Below, piece by piece: positions 55,313 through 64,000 of a DNA stretch of 64,000 bases. The stretch comes from Phytopseudomonas argentinensis (GTDB lineage: Bacteria; Pseudomonadota; Gammaproteobacteria; Pseudomonadales; Pseudomonadaceae): positions 1,102,772-1,166,771 of the forward strand of contig NZ_FORC01000002.1 of NCBI RefSeq assembly GCF_900113905.1, given 5' to 3'. The first letter of the stretch is position 1. Each line of letters begins with the position of its first letter. Under the pieces are notes generated by a model. That model did not search any database, was not told where the DNA came from, and worked only from the letters and a program-made list of their open reading frames with translations. A program made the translations under genes and the position numbers.

Positions 55313-56194
55313 GTGAAGGGCATCATTCTCGCCGGCGGCTCGGGCACAAGACTTTACCCCATTACACAGGGCGTATCTAAGCAGTTACTGCCTATTTATG
55401 ACAAGCCGATGATCTACTATCCGCTTTCTGTACTGATGCTGGCAGGCATACGCGAAATCCTCATTATTACGACTGAGGAAGATCAAGCTGCGTTCCAGCG
55501 GCTACTAAAAGATGGTAGCCAATTCGGCATCAATTTAAGTTATGCCATTCAGCCCAGTCCTGACGGTCTTGCCCAAGCATTCCTGATCGGCGAGAGCTTT
55601 ATCGGTGATGACTGTGTTTGTTTGGTGCTTGGGGATAATATTTACTATGGGCAGGGCTTTACGCCCAAGTTGCATGAAGCTGTGCGCCGAGCAGAGAAAG
55701 GCGAAGGGGCTACTGTCTTTGGTTATAAAGTGCGCGATCCAGAACGTTTTGGTGTCGTTGAGTTCGATGAAAACAAACGTGCTGTTTCTATTGAGGAGAA
55801 ACCTGCCAGTCCGAGATCTGATTACGCCGTGACTGGCCTGTATTTTTATGATAGTCAGGTTATCGAAATCGCAAAAGATGTAAAACCTTCAGCCCGCGGT
55901 GAACTGGAAATTACTTGCGTAAATAATGCATATTTGGAGCGTGGCGAGCTAAGCGTGGAGGTTCTGGGGCGTGGATTTGCCTGGCTGGATACTGGCACGC
56001 ACCAGAGTCTGCTGGAGGCGGCACACTTTGTAGAAACCCTTGAGCAGCGACAAGGCTACAAGGTCGCCTGCTTGGAAGAGATTGCGTATAACAATGGCTG
56101 GCTTTCTGTTGCGCAGGTTCGAGATGTGGGACGCACAATGAGTAAAAATAGTTACGGTGAATATTTGTTGCTACTTGCTGGAGAGCGAGTATGA
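55313..56194 (+). CDS. rmlA: Glucose-1-phosphate thymidylyltransferase RmlA
   Basis: 293 aa with a GTG start at 55313, after [17 protein letters not shown] nucleotide-binding loop, then [16 protein letters not shown] and the later [10 protein letters not shown]. It supplies dTDP-glucose to RmlB. Confidence 0.95.
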   Translation: MKGIILAGGSGTRLYPITQGVSKQLLPIYDKPMIYYPLSVLMLAGIREILIITTEEDQAAFQRLLKDGSQFGINLSYAIQPSPDGLAQAFLIGESFIGDDCVCLVLGDNIYYGQGFTPKLHEAVRRAEKGEGATVFGYKVRDPERFGVVEFDENKRAVSIEEKPASPRSDYAVTGLYFYDSQVIEIAKDVKPSARGELEITCVNNAYLERGELSVEVLGRGFAWLDTGTHQSLLEAAHFVETLEQRQGYKVACLEEIAYNNGWLSVAQVRDVGRTMSKNSYGEYLLLLAGERV

Positions 56195-56589
56195 GCATCA
56201 TTAAGCTTATTGAATTTCCCACCCTTGGTGATGAGCGTGGCTCTCTGATCGTAGTGGAGGGCAATAAAAATATTCCTTTTGAAGTAAAGCGGGTTTATTA
56301 CATCTTTGGGACTAAAAGTGGTGTGTCGCGCGGGTTTCATGCACACAAAGAACTTGAGCAGATAGCCGTGTGTGTGTCTGGGCAATGCAGAATGATTATG
56401 GATGACGGTAAGAACAAGGAGGAAATTTGGCTGGACAGGCCAAATAAAGCCATTCAAATCGGAAAAATGGTTTGGCATGAAATGCATGACTTCAGCTCCG
56501 ATTGTGTTTTATTGGTTCTTGCTAGCGATCATTATGATGAGTCAGATTATATTAGGGTATACGAAAATTTCTTGGAGTGCGTAGCTTGA
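56191..56589 (+). CDS. dTDP-4-keto-6-deoxyhexose 3,4-ketoisomerase (FdtA/QdtA type)
   Basis: 132 aa cupin with the HAH motif ([14 protein letters not shown]) and [14 protein letters not shown] at the C-terminus. It moves the keto group of dTDP-4-keto-6-deoxyglucose from C4 to C3. FdtA gives the galacto product (Fuc3N series) and QdtA the gluco product (Qui3N series); sequence alone does not decide which here. Confidence 0.88.
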   Translation: MSIIKLIEFPTLGDERGSLIVVEGNKNIPFEVKRVYYIFGTKSGVSRGFHAHKELEQIAVCVSGQCRMIMDDGKNKEEIWLDRPNKAIQIGKMVWHEMHDFSSDCVLLVLASDHYDESDYIRVYENFLECVA

Positions 56590-57770
56590 TCGTCATAGCT
56601 GGGAAGAATGAAATAGCTATACATGGGCTCAAATTAGCCTTGCAATCTTTCCCAGTCAGCGATGTGTTAGCTGTTGTCAATTCGACGGATGCAGGACATG
56701 ACGGTTGGCAGCCATCGTTCTTGAAGTTCGCAAAAGAAGCAGGCGTTGCAATAAAAACTATTAAAGAAATTTATGATTGCGAGCTAAGCGTTTTTCTTTC
56801 TTTAGAATTCGATAAAATTGTCCGTGTAGATAGGCTCCGCACGGATAAGGTCTTTAATATACACTTTTCTCTGCTTCCTAAGTATAAAGGTATGTATACA
56901 TCGGTATGGCCTGTTCTTTTCAATGAAAAAGAATCAGGCGTGACCTTGCATGCTATAGACTCAGGTATTGATACAGGAGCGATTTACGCACAAAAAAGAT
57001 TTGTTTTAGATGCTGAGGATCGTGCTCAAGATTGCTATCGTAAGTATATATCTGCTTCTAAAGAGCTACTGTCCGAAAATTTCGATTTTATCATAAATGG
57101 CTTTCCGGCTGAGCCGAAGCTACAAGCTGCGGAAGGGGCTACATATTTCTCAAAGTCAACGATTGACTTTCGTGAGTTGGCAATTGATTTTAAAAAGTGT
57201 GCGTGGGAAGTTAAACGACAAATTCATGCATTTGGTTTTAGGCCTTATCAATTTTTAAGTTTCCATGGTAAGCCTGTCGTCAATGCATCAATATTGACAA
57301 CTCGTTCTGGTGCTAAACCAGGTGAGGCTGTAGGCGAGGCGTGTTTCAGTGGCGTAACAGTTTCGACAATTGATTATGATATTCGGCTTTTTTTTGATGG
57401 TTTAGACGATTTTTTAGCCGCCATTCCGAATATCAATGTTTCGGAATTGCCTTATAGACTTCAAGGTATCGCAGGTGTGAACGATCGTAATGAGAAAGGT
57501 TGGTCGCCAATTATTGTTGCGGCCTACCATGGGCGTTTGGATATCATGAGGTATTTATTGCAGATAGGGGCGGATGTCAATGATACCAATTACAAGGGGA
57601 CGACCGTTTTAATGTACGCAAAGGATTATGCGTTAAAGAGTCGAGACGCCAGTATTATAGATTTTCTGATCGCATCTGGAGCAGATCAAGCGCGTCGCGA
57701 TTATCAAGGTAAAAGTATTTTCGAATATATCAGTTGTTTAGACGCTAAATTTTTAGGATTAACAAAGTGA
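56586..57770 (+). CDS. Sugar N-formyltransferase with C-terminal ankyrin repeats (QdtF-like)
   Basis: 394 aa from the TTG at 56586 that overlaps the ketoisomerase stop; GGAG eight bases upstream supports it over the GTG at 56577. Catalytic Asn-His-Asp are N91, H93 and D129 ([19 protein letters not shown]). A linker (about 200-295) precedes ankyrin repeats (about 299-385; [20 protein letters not shown]). The only formyltransferases I know with this layout act on dTDP-Qui3N or Fuc3N. Confidence 0.85.
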   Translation: MIVIAGKNEIAIHGLKLALQSFPVSDVLAVVNSTDAGHDGWQPSFLKFAKEAGVAIKTIKEIYDCELSVFLSLEFDKIVRVDRLRTDKVFNIHFSLLPKYKGMYTSVWPVLFNEKESGVTLHAIDSGIDTGAIYAQKRFVLDAEDRAQDCYRKYISASKELLSENFDFIINGFPAEPKLQAAEGATYFSKSTIDFRELAIDFKKCAWEVKRQIHAFGFRPYQFLSFHGKPVVNASILTTRSGAKPGEAVGEACFSGVTVSTIDYDIRLFFDGLDDFLAAIPNINVSELPYRLQGIAGVNDRNEKGWSPIIVAAYHGRLDIMRYLLQIGADVNDTNYKGTTVLMYAKDYALKSRDASIIDFLIASGADQARRDYQGKSIFEYISCLDAKFLGLTK

Positions 57771-58891
57771 CCAAAGTTCCCTTTCTTGACCTCAAGTCTA
57801 TTAATGCCCAATACCGTGCAGAGCTAGTTGAGGCTTGTGCGCGTGTAATCGATTCTGGGTGGTATATTTCTGGTGGTGAACTTGAACAATTTGAACAGGA
57901 TTTTGCTACCTACTGCGGATCCAAGTGTTGCATCGGAGTAGCTAATGGCTTAGATGCTCTGGTATTGGTTTTGCGTGCCTGGCTTGAACTCGGAAAACTA
58001 AGCCCAGGTGACGAGGTAATCGTACCCGCGAACACCTATATAGCCAGTATTCTAGCGATCAGTGCAAATGGTTTGACTCCTATCCTAGTCGAACCTGATG
58101 AGAAAAGTTACAACCTTTGCCCACTCAAGGTCGAGCAAGCTATAACAGGCAGAACGCGAGCTATTCTGCCAGTTCATCTTTACGGCCAAATCTCCGATAT
58201 GCCGGCCATTCTTGCCATCGCCGATGCGCACGGTTTATTAGTGCTGGAGGATTGTGCGCAGGCACATGGAGCCAGTATCGATGGTAGAAAAGCGGGTAAT
58301 TGGGGGCATGCTTCCGGATTCAGTTTTTATCCTGGTAAGAATCTAGGAGCATTGGGTGACGCCGGTGCGATTACAACTAACGATGACGAGCTTGCTGATA
58401 CTCTAAAAGCCCTCCGTAATTATGGTTCGCATGAAAAGTACAAAAATCTTTTCAAGGGGATGAATAGCCGCCTAGATGAAATGCAAGCAGCGATGCTTGG
58501 CGTAAAACTGAAACATTTAGATCGCGAAACGCAGCAGCGTCGCAGCATTGCAGCACTCTATGATCAAAGTATTGTCAATTCTAATATCACATTGCCTTAT
58601 GGTGCGGTGGCCGGTGCGATTGAAAACGAAGCGCATGTTTATCATCTATATGTGATTCGGACTCAGAAAAGAGATGCATTACAAAAACATTTACACGAAT
58701 GCGGTGTTCAGTCACTTATACACTACCCCATTCCTCCTCATAAGCAACAAGCATATTCCGAGTTGAGTGGGGAGCGCTATCCGCTCACTGAGGCCATTCA
58801 TCGTGAGGTTTTAAGCTTGCCGATGAGTCCGGTCCTAAATGAAACGGATGTCAACAGAGTCATCGCAGCGTGTAATTCTTTTAGGCCCTAG
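57767..58891 (+). CDS. dTDP-3-keto-6-deoxyhexose aminotransferase (FdtB/QdtB type)
   Basis: 374 aa with a GTG start at 57767. DegT/DnrJ/EryC1 family, PLP Lys191 in [16 protein letters not shown]. It puts an amino group on C3 of the keto sugar made by the ketoisomerase to give Fuc3N or Qui3N. This is the substrate for the formyltransferase just upstream. Confidence 0.9.
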   Translation: MTKVPFLDLKSINAQYRAELVEACARVIDSGWYISGGELEQFEQDFATYCGSKCCIGVANGLDALVLVLRAWLELGKLSPGDEVIVPANTYIASILAISANGLTPILVEPDEKSYNLCPLKVEQAITGRTRAILPVHLYGQISDMPAILAIADAHGLLVLEDCAQAHGASIDGRKAGNWGHASGFSFYPGKNLGALGDAGAITTNDDELADTLKALRNYGSHEKYKNLFKGMNSRLDEMQAAMLGVKLKHLDRETQQRRSIAALYDQSIVNSNITLPYGAVAGAIENEAHVYHLYVIRTQKRDALQKHLHECGVQSLIHYPIPPHKQQAYSELSGERYPLTEAIHREVLSLPMSPVLNETDVNRVIAACNSFRP

Positions 58892-58893
58892 AG

Positions 58894-60156
58894 ATGTTTT
58901 TCAGATCGTTCTTTTTAAGTGCTATCAGTGTCGCATTTAAAATGTTGGCATTGTTAGGGATTAATAAAGTTCTCGCTGTGTATGGCGGGCCGGCAGGCTT
59001 GGCGCTAGTAGGAAACTTTCAAAATCTTATGCAGATAGCGACTGCGTTCGCAAGTGGTGCTGTCACGAATGGAGTAACCAAGTACACATCTGAAAATTTG
59101 AACGACCCAGGGAGGCTAAAGTATGTTTGGTGTACTGGTGTTTCTCTGGTCATGGTAGTAGCAATCCCGAACGCGCTGATAGCTTTGGCGTTAGCTATCT
59201 GGTCTCCCGTCTTGCTATCTGCGGGTGTGGTGAAGCCTTTAATATATATAATTTTCGCTGCATCGATTATTTTATTTTCATTTAATGCGTTACTACTTGC
59301 CATTCTCAATGGCCTGGGCGATGTTAAACGTTATGTAGTCGCTAACGTCCTAGGTAGCATTCTTTCGCTATTGCTTACGTGGCTCCTAGCTTCTTTCTAT
59401 GGCTTGCAAGGCGCTTTGATGGCATTGGCCTCTTATCAGGGAGTTGCGCTGGCAGGTACGCTTTTGATCTGTAAGCGGCAGACGTGGTTCAAATTTGGCA
59501 ATTTTCTGGGCTTGGGGCAGTTATCAATATTGTCAGGTTTTTTGAGACTCGCTCTAATCTCGCTTGTATCGGCGTTCTGTGTTCCCGTGGCTCATATTTT
59601 TATACGGGAAATAATAAATTCGCAGTTAGGAATAGATGCTGCGGGGATTTGGGATGCGACGTGGCGATTAAGTGCGGCCTTTTTGCTTTTTATAACCAGT
59701 GCACTAGTGGTCTATGTGTTGCCAAAATTCTCTTCTGTTACTGATGACGGCATGTTGTGGAAGGAGTTCTTGGGCATTTCTAAAAAAGCGCTTATGCTTG
59801 CAGCTAGCATTGCTGTCTTTGTATATCTGGCCAGAGGGTTAATAGTGCCTCTGCTGTTTACAACGGATTTTGCACCAGTTACTGACCTGCTTTTTTGGCA
59901 GCTAGTAGGTGATGTTCTTAAGGTTTTTGGCTGGTTGTTGAGCTATGCTGCAATTAGTAGGCTTTATTATGGGGTTTGTATTTTTTCGGAAATTTTTTAC
60001 AACGCTTTATTTGTGTTTTTTGTTCATGTGCTCGTTTCTAGATTTGGTCTGAATGGTGCCGTTTATGCGCACTGTATTTCCTATATTTTTTATACTGGTC
60101 TAATGTATTTATTAGTCAGGCGGCGATTGTTGAAGGGGCAAGGCAGTGAGCGTTGA
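58894..60156 (+). CDS. wzx: O-antigen flippase Wzx-like
   Basis: 420 aa, about 12 hydrophobic helices over the whole length, beginning RSFFLSAISVAFKMLALLGI, and AT-rich codon use. Polysaccharide-flippase (MATE-like) fold; carries undecaprenyl-linked O-units across the inner membrane. Called from topology and context. Confidence 0.8.
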   Translation: MFFRSFFLSAISVAFKMLALLGINKVLAVYGGPAGLALVGNFQNLMQIATAFASGAVTNGVTKYTSENLNDPGRLKYVWCTGVSLVMVVAIPNALIALALAIWSPVLLSAGVVKPLIYIIFAASIILFSFNALLLAILNGLGDVKRYVVANVLGSILSLLLTWLLASFYGLQGALMALASYQGVALAGTLLICKRQTWFKFGNFLGLGQLSILSGFLRLALISLVSAFCVPVAHIFIREIINSQLGIDAAGIWDATWRLSAAFLLFITSALVVYVLPKFSSVTDDGMLWKEFLGISKKALMLAASIAVFVYLARGLIVPLLFTTDFAPVTDLLFWQLVGDVLKVFGWLLSYAAISRLYYGVCIFSEIFYNALFVFFVHVLVSRFGLNGAVYAHCISYIFYTGLMYLLVRRRLLKGQGSER

Positions 60157-61102
60157 GTATCCATTGGTTTCCGTGTTGGTGCCGGTATACAAGCAGCAGG
60201 ATTTGATCTCAGAAACTGTCGAGTCAATTTTAGCTCAGAATTACCCTTCGATAGAAATTCTTATTTCGGATGATGCGTCTCCCGACTCTTCGGCAAATGT
60301 AATAAATGGGCTGGCTGCGCGTTATCCGACAGTGAGGTCCTTTGCCCAAGAAAAGAATTTAGGTATTACCGCGAACTATAATTTCTTAGCTAGTAAGGCG
60401 ATAGGAAAATATATCGCTATATTTTCAGGCGATGATCTCATGATGCCTGGAAAAATTGCAGCTCAAGTAGATGCACTTGAGCAAAATCCTGACTCTAGCT
60501 TTTGCCATCATGCTGTTTATGATATGGCTCCTTCCGGTAAAATTCGTGGAATAATTGATCATTTCTATGAGGATGGAGTAACTACAATAAAGGATGTGTT
60601 GAATAATCTTGGTATACCAGGATCTATGACTATTCTTTATCGCGCTAGCTCAAGCCCTCAACCACCCTTTGAGCCATCAATTCCAACAGCTAGCGACTGG
60701 TTGAATATGATAGACCTATGTGCTCGCGGTAGAGGCATCTATTTGGATACGCCCTTCGTCTGCTACAGGCGGGACGACAGTTATAATGGCAAGGATCCAA
60801 CCCGTTACGAGGGTGATTTCATTAAGACACTGGAGTTGGCTCTGCATCGCTATGCATACAGTCATCCGGAAATAGGGGCCGCTTGCGATTTTGCGTTGGC
60901 GCGGTTTTATTTAGGTGCAGGGTATCGGCGGCTATATCTTGGTCATGTCAAGATTGCCAGAGAGTATTTCCTGCTTGCTGCTACGCAAAAAAGCTTAAAG
61001 CCAAAGGCCATGGCATTGTGGTTGATTAGTTATTTTCCTGTAAGGCCATCACTTTTGTTGAGGATGAAAAAAATTTATAAAAAGATGGTAAGTGCTGCAT
61101 GA
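60146..61102 (+). CDS. GT2-family glycosyltransferase
   Basis: 318 aa with a GTG start overlapping wzx. N-terminal VSVLVPVYKQQDLISETVES and ISDDASPDSS, then FSGDDLMMPGKIAAQ, are the usual GT-A nucleotide and metal motifs. It adds one sugar to the O-unit; donor and acceptor are unknown. Confidence 0.85.
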   Translation: MSVEYPLVSVLVPVYKQQDLISETVESILAQNYPSIEILISDDASPDSSANVINGLAARYPTVRSFAQEKNLGITANYNFLASKAIGKYIAIFSGDDLMMPGKIAAQVDALEQNPDSSFCHHAVYDMAPSGKIRGIIDHFYEDGVTTIKDVLNNLGIPGSMTILYRASSSPQPPFEPSIPTASDWLNMIDLCARGRGIYLDTPFVCYRRDDSYNGKDPTRYEGDFIKTLELALHRYAYSHPEIGAACDFALARFYLGAGYRRLYLGHVKIAREYFLLAATQKSLKPKAMALWLISYFPVRPSLLLRMKKIYKKMVSAA

Positions 61103-62358
61103 TTACATCAGGCATCGCGCGTCATAGGCCGATATTGGAGGGTGTTTGGTCCAATAGCATGCTGGCGGCAAAAGCTTGTCTGGTGCTTGCTGTAGGTTTT
61201 TACTGTTTACATGTGCTGAGAAATATTAATCCTGTTTTTGCTGTATTGGGGCCGCTCTTTTCAGTGTTTGGTTGTTTTCTAGTAGGCCGCCGATCGGGTT
61301 ACGACGGCTCTGGTATATTGGTACTGTCTTTTTTTGCTTTGTCGTCGTGTCTTCCAATTATCTACTCTTATTTTTGGTTTCCAGACGAGCAATATGCGCA
61401 AGCAATTTTTCGCTACTACTATATGGTGCCTGTTTTTTTGTTTTTCTTAACCGCGTTGCGTTCTGAAGAGCTGCTTTTGCTACTGTTTCGTGTTTACGTG
61501 GTATTTATCTGTCTAGGAGCGCTTTCACTTGTCTTTCAGGTGATGCATGGGCCGATATCTTGGTTTTCTGAAGCCTCATCCCGAGATGGCTTGGTTCGAT
61601 ATTCTTCGCTAGTTGGAAGTTTGACCGCCTATGGGGTGTACTCAGTTTTTGCATTGCCTATGTTGGTGTTTTTTTCATCTAAATTCGTACGTGCGATTGT
61701 ATTTCTTCTAATAGCTGTGGGTATGTTGTTGAGCTTGCAAAAAGCAGCAGTTGTTAATTTGTTGGTGTTTTTTATAATTTATTTTTTTTACGGTTCGGTC
61801 AGGGTGAAGCTTATGTTGCTGGCTGCAGCTGTCATGCTAATAATTTCTGTTGTAATTTCTTATTTCCTAAATGTTCCCTATCTGGTTTCGGTGGTCGATA
61901 ATATATTCAGGTTAAATGAGAATGCCGTAGTTACAGATTATACTGTCATGGAAAGTATCTTGCAGAGGGTTTGGCTTCTGCCTTCTGTATTATACGAATC
62001 CTACGGTCCAGAAGGTATGCTTTGGGGGGTGGGGTTAGTTGGGGCATCCGGTACGCTGGGTTTCGAGAATTATCCCATGTCCCATAACGGCATCTTTGAT
62101 TTGCTCTTTGTTGGGGGGGTCTTTAATTGCATGGTTTTTATTGCCTGTGCTTGCTGGATGTGGGTTCGCATTAGGCAATACACGAAGCTTTATAATTCGG
62201 TAATCGGTACTGCAATGCAGTGTATGCTGCTGCTGTTTTTGATTAACTTCCTGTTTGCTGGGGTGCTGTACCTTCAACCTTATGGCGCGATAGTTTTCTA
62301 CGCTTTATTTGCATTCTGTTGTGGAGTGTGGGGGCCTGCATATCAGGCCACTGAATGA
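61099..62358 (+). CDS. wzy: O-antigen polymerase Wzy-like
   Basis: 419 aa, about 10-12 hydrophobic helices and very AT-rich. No strong sequence signature, as usual for Wzy; large periplasmic loops are visible (VDNIFRLNENAVVTDYTVME). Placed between a glycosyltransferase and the FucNAc genes. It would polymerise O-units. Confidence 0.7.
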   Translation: MITSGIARHRPILEGVWSNSMLAAKACLVLAVGFYCLHVLRNINPVFAVLGPLFSVFGCFLVGRRSGYDGSGILVLSFFALSSCLPIIYSYFWFPDEQYAQAIFRYYYMVPVFLFFLTALRSEELLLLLFRVYVVFICLGALSLVFQVMHGPISWFSEASSRDGLVRYSSLVGSLTAYGVYSVFALPMLVFFSSKFVRAIVFLLIAVGMLLSLQKAAVVNLLVFFIIYFFYGSVRVKLMLLAAAVMLIISVVISYFLNVPYLVSVVDNIFRLNENAVVTDYTVMESILQRVWLLPSVLYESYGPEGMLWGVGLVGASGTLGFENYPMSHNGIFDLLFVGGVFNCMVFIACACWMWVRIRQYTKLYNSVIGTAMQCMLLLFLINFLFAGVLYLQPYGAIVFYALFAFCCGVWGPAYQATE

Positions 62359-62373
62359 AATTTGAGGGATACT

Positions 62374-63408
62374 ATGTTTGATGATAAAACGCTACTGATT
62401 ACCGGTGGCACTGGTTCTTTTGGTAACGCAGTGCTCAAAGGTTTTTTGCAGTCTAGTATTCGTGAAATTCGGATATTCAGCCGCGACGAAAAAAAACAGG
62501 ATGACATGCGTAAGCTTTACGCCAGTCCCAAACTGAAGTTCTACATCGGAGATGTACGCGACTACCAGAGCATCCTGAATGCGACCCGTGGTGTCGATTA
62601 CATTTTTCATGCGGCTGCACTCAAGCAAGTTCCGTCTTGCGAGTTTCACCCCATGGAAGCTGTCAAGACCAACGTGCTGGGCACCGAGAACCTGCTGGAA
62701 GCCGCCATCCAGAATGGCGTCAAGCGCGTAGTCTGCCTAAGTACCGATAAGGCCGTTTACCCGATCAACGCCATGGGTATTTCCAAGGCAATGATGGAAA
62801 AGGTCATGGTGGCCAAGTCGCGCAATCTCGACGACACCGGCACTGTCATCTGCGGTACCCGCTATGGCAACGTCATGGCGTCTCGCGGTTCGGTGATTCC
62901 GCTGTTCGTCGATCAGATTCGAGCTGGTAAGCCGCTGTCGATCACCGACCCTAACATGACCCGCTTCATGATGACCCTGGCCGATGCGGTCGACCTAGTG
63001 TTGTATGCATTCGAGCATGGTCGCAATGGCGACCTGTTCGTGCAGAAGGCGCCTGCAGCAACCGTCGAAGTGCTCGCGCAAGCGCTGACCTCCTTGCTAG
63101 GCAAGCCTGACCATCCCATCCAGGTGATCGGTACCCGCCATGGTGAGAAGCTTTACGAGGCGCTGCTGAGCCGCGAGGAAATGGCCTGCGCCGAAGACCG
63201 TGGCGAGTACTACCGCGTACCGCCGGATCTGCGCGACTTGAATTACAGCAAGTTCGTTGAGCAGGGTGAAGAGCGTATCTCCCATACCGAAGATTATAAT
63301 TCGCATAACACCGAACGCCTTGACGTACAGGGCATGCAGGAGCTGTTGCTCAAGTTGAATTTCATGCGTGCCATTCAGCGTGGCGAAGACGCAGCGCCCG
63401 AGGAATGA
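62374..63408 (+). CDS. UDP-GlcNAc 4,6-dehydratase/5-epimerase (WbjB/FnlA/CapE)
   Basis: 344 aa from the ATG at 62374, with GAGGG upstream. TGGTGSFGNAVLKGF, HAAALKQVPSCEFHPMEAVK and CLSTDKAVYPINAMGISK are SDR motifs of the FnlA/CapE group. It starts UDP-L-FucNAc synthesis. The first about 230 bases are AT-rich, and the rest has the GC content of the host genome. Confidence 0.92.
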   Translation: MFDDKTLLITGGTGSFGNAVLKGFLQSSIREIRIFSRDEKKQDDMRKLYASPKLKFYIGDVRDYQSILNATRGVDYIFHAAALKQVPSCEFHPMEAVKTNVLGTENLLEAAIQNGVKRVVCLSTDKAVYPINAMGISKAMMEKVMVAKSRNLDDTGTVICGTRYGNVMASRGSVIPLFVDQIRAGKPLSITDPNMTRFMMTLADAVDLVLYAFEHGRNGDLFVQKAPAATVEVLAQALTSLLGKPDHPIQVIGTRHGEKLYEALLSREEMACAEDRGEYYRVPPDLRDLNYSKFVEQGEERISHTEDYNSHNTERLDVQGMQELLLKLNFMRAIQRGEDAAPEE

Positions 63409-63410
63409 GC

Positions 63411-64000
63411 ATGAAGGTATTGATCACCGGGGCTAACGGTTTCGTTGGCAAAAACCTGATCGTGCATCTTAACGAGCGTCAGGATGTCGAAATTCTTACA
63501 TTCGGTCGTTCTGACGAGTTGAAGGTGCTTGGCGAGCGTGTGGCTCAAGCTGACTTTATCTTCCATCTGGCGGGTGTAAATCGCCCTCAGGATCCTGCGG
63601 AGTTCGGTCAGGGCAATACGGAGCTCACCGTTGAGTTGTGCAAGGCGATTGAAACCAGTGCTCGGCAGATTCCGGTCGTGTATACCTCGTCGAGCCAGGC
63701 CACCCTGGATAACCCCTATGGTGCCAGCAAGCGTGGCGCCGAGGAGGCCTTGCAACGGCTCGCCCAGCAGCACGGTAGCCCGGTGCATGTGCTGCGTTTA
63801 CCGAATGTATTCGGCAAATGGGCCAGGCCGAATTACAACTCGGCGGTAGCCACCTTCTGCCACAACATCGCTCGCGATTTGCCCATCCAGATCAACGATC
63901 CGGCCGCCGTCATCACCCTGGTGTATATCGATGACGTGATCGCCCACTTCCTGGCCCTGATGGCGGGCGAGGAGGCAAGGGCTGACGTGCAGCCGCAGTA
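63411..64000 (+). CDS. UDP-FucNAc pathway reductase WbjC/FnlB/CapF (3' end beyond window)
   Basis: 196 codons visible. TGANGFVGKNLIVHL, FHLAGVNRPQ, YTSSSQATLDNPYGASKRGA and RLPNVFGKWARPNYNSAVAT are typical of CapF/FnlB. It takes the product of the previous gene toward UDP-L-FucNAc. The C-terminal cupin part, if present, is outside the window. Confidence 0.9.
   Translation, partial: MKVLITGANGFVGKNLIVHLNERQDVEILTFGRSDELKVLGERVAQADFIFHLAGVNRPQDPAEFGQGNTELTVELCKAIETSARQIPVVYTSSSQATLDNPYGASKRGAEEALQRLAQQHGSPVHVLRLPNVFGKWARPNYNSAVATFCHNIARDLPIQINDPAAVITLVYIDDVIAHFLALMAGEEARADVQPQ

Noticed and set aside
1..64000. tRNA, rRNA and CRISPR arrays
   Set aside because: No tRNA-like cloverleaf, rRNA segment or short-repeat/spacer array was noticed on reading; a tool scan was not possible.

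Overview
The window is chromosomal DNA of a Pseudomonas-type gammaproteobacterium. The evidence is high GC with matching codon use, the polar-flagellum gene order fliEFGHIJ / hsbA-hsbR-hptB / fliK / fliLMNOPQR-flhB / flhA-flhF-fleN-fliA / cheYZAB-motCD / ParA-type ATPase-cheW, a System I cytochrome c maturation operon (ccmABCDEFGHI), a PcaR regulator with its operator, REP-type palindromes, and an O-antigen locus that starts beside ihfB. Species cannot be fixed from the sequence alone. The flagellar layout is closer to P. putida / P. mendocina-like strains than to P. aeruginosa, where the fliE block, the hptB-hsbR-hsbA genes and the fliK block lie apart.

Layout. 1-5.8 kb: a pirin gene (3' end outside the window), mlaA with an overlapping alpha/beta hydrolase, a small membrane protein, a GH17 glucan enzyme with a membrane C-terminus, and a ComEA-like helix-hairpin-helix protein. 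5.9-36.5 kb: a nearly continuous flagellar and chemotaxis cluster, all on the plus strand except a sodC gene between flhB and flhA. Four sigma-54-type promoters are readable (before fliE, fliK, fliL and flhA), and a weaker sigma-28-type candidate lies before the second CheW-domain gene. 36.7-38.6 kb: a minus-strand pair of a FliK-like protein and a small FlhB-C-terminus-like protein. 38.7-46.0 kb: ccmABCDEFGHI plus a small lipoprotein. 46.2-50.6 kb: pcaR with a perfect inverted-repeat operator, an SDR, a REPIN, an MFS transporter, a hypothetical protein and a YheU/UPF0270 protein. 50.9-64 kb: ihfB, a beta-CASP metallo-beta-lactamase-fold protein, then an AT-richer O-antigen locus: wzz, rmlB, rmlA, 3,4-ketoisomerase, formyltransferase with ankyrin repeats, PLP aminotransferase, wzx, glycosyltransferase, wzy, and the first two UDP-L-FucNAc genes. 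The last gene is cut by the window end.

How the genes work together. The fli/flh block encodes the MS-ring, switch, export gate and ATPase, hook-length ruler, placement and number control (FlhF, FleN) and sigma-28. The HsbA/HsbR/HptB trio is a partner-switch module expected to link phosphorelay input to motility. CheYZAB plus a ParC/ParP-like pair form a polar chemotaxis array system, and CheA carries an unusual exact-period repeat in its linker that may be the docking region for that pair. The O-antigen genes predict a Wzx/Wzy-dependent polysaccharide containing a 3-formamido-3,6-dideoxyhexose (Fuc3NFo or Qui3NFo) and probably L-FucNAc.
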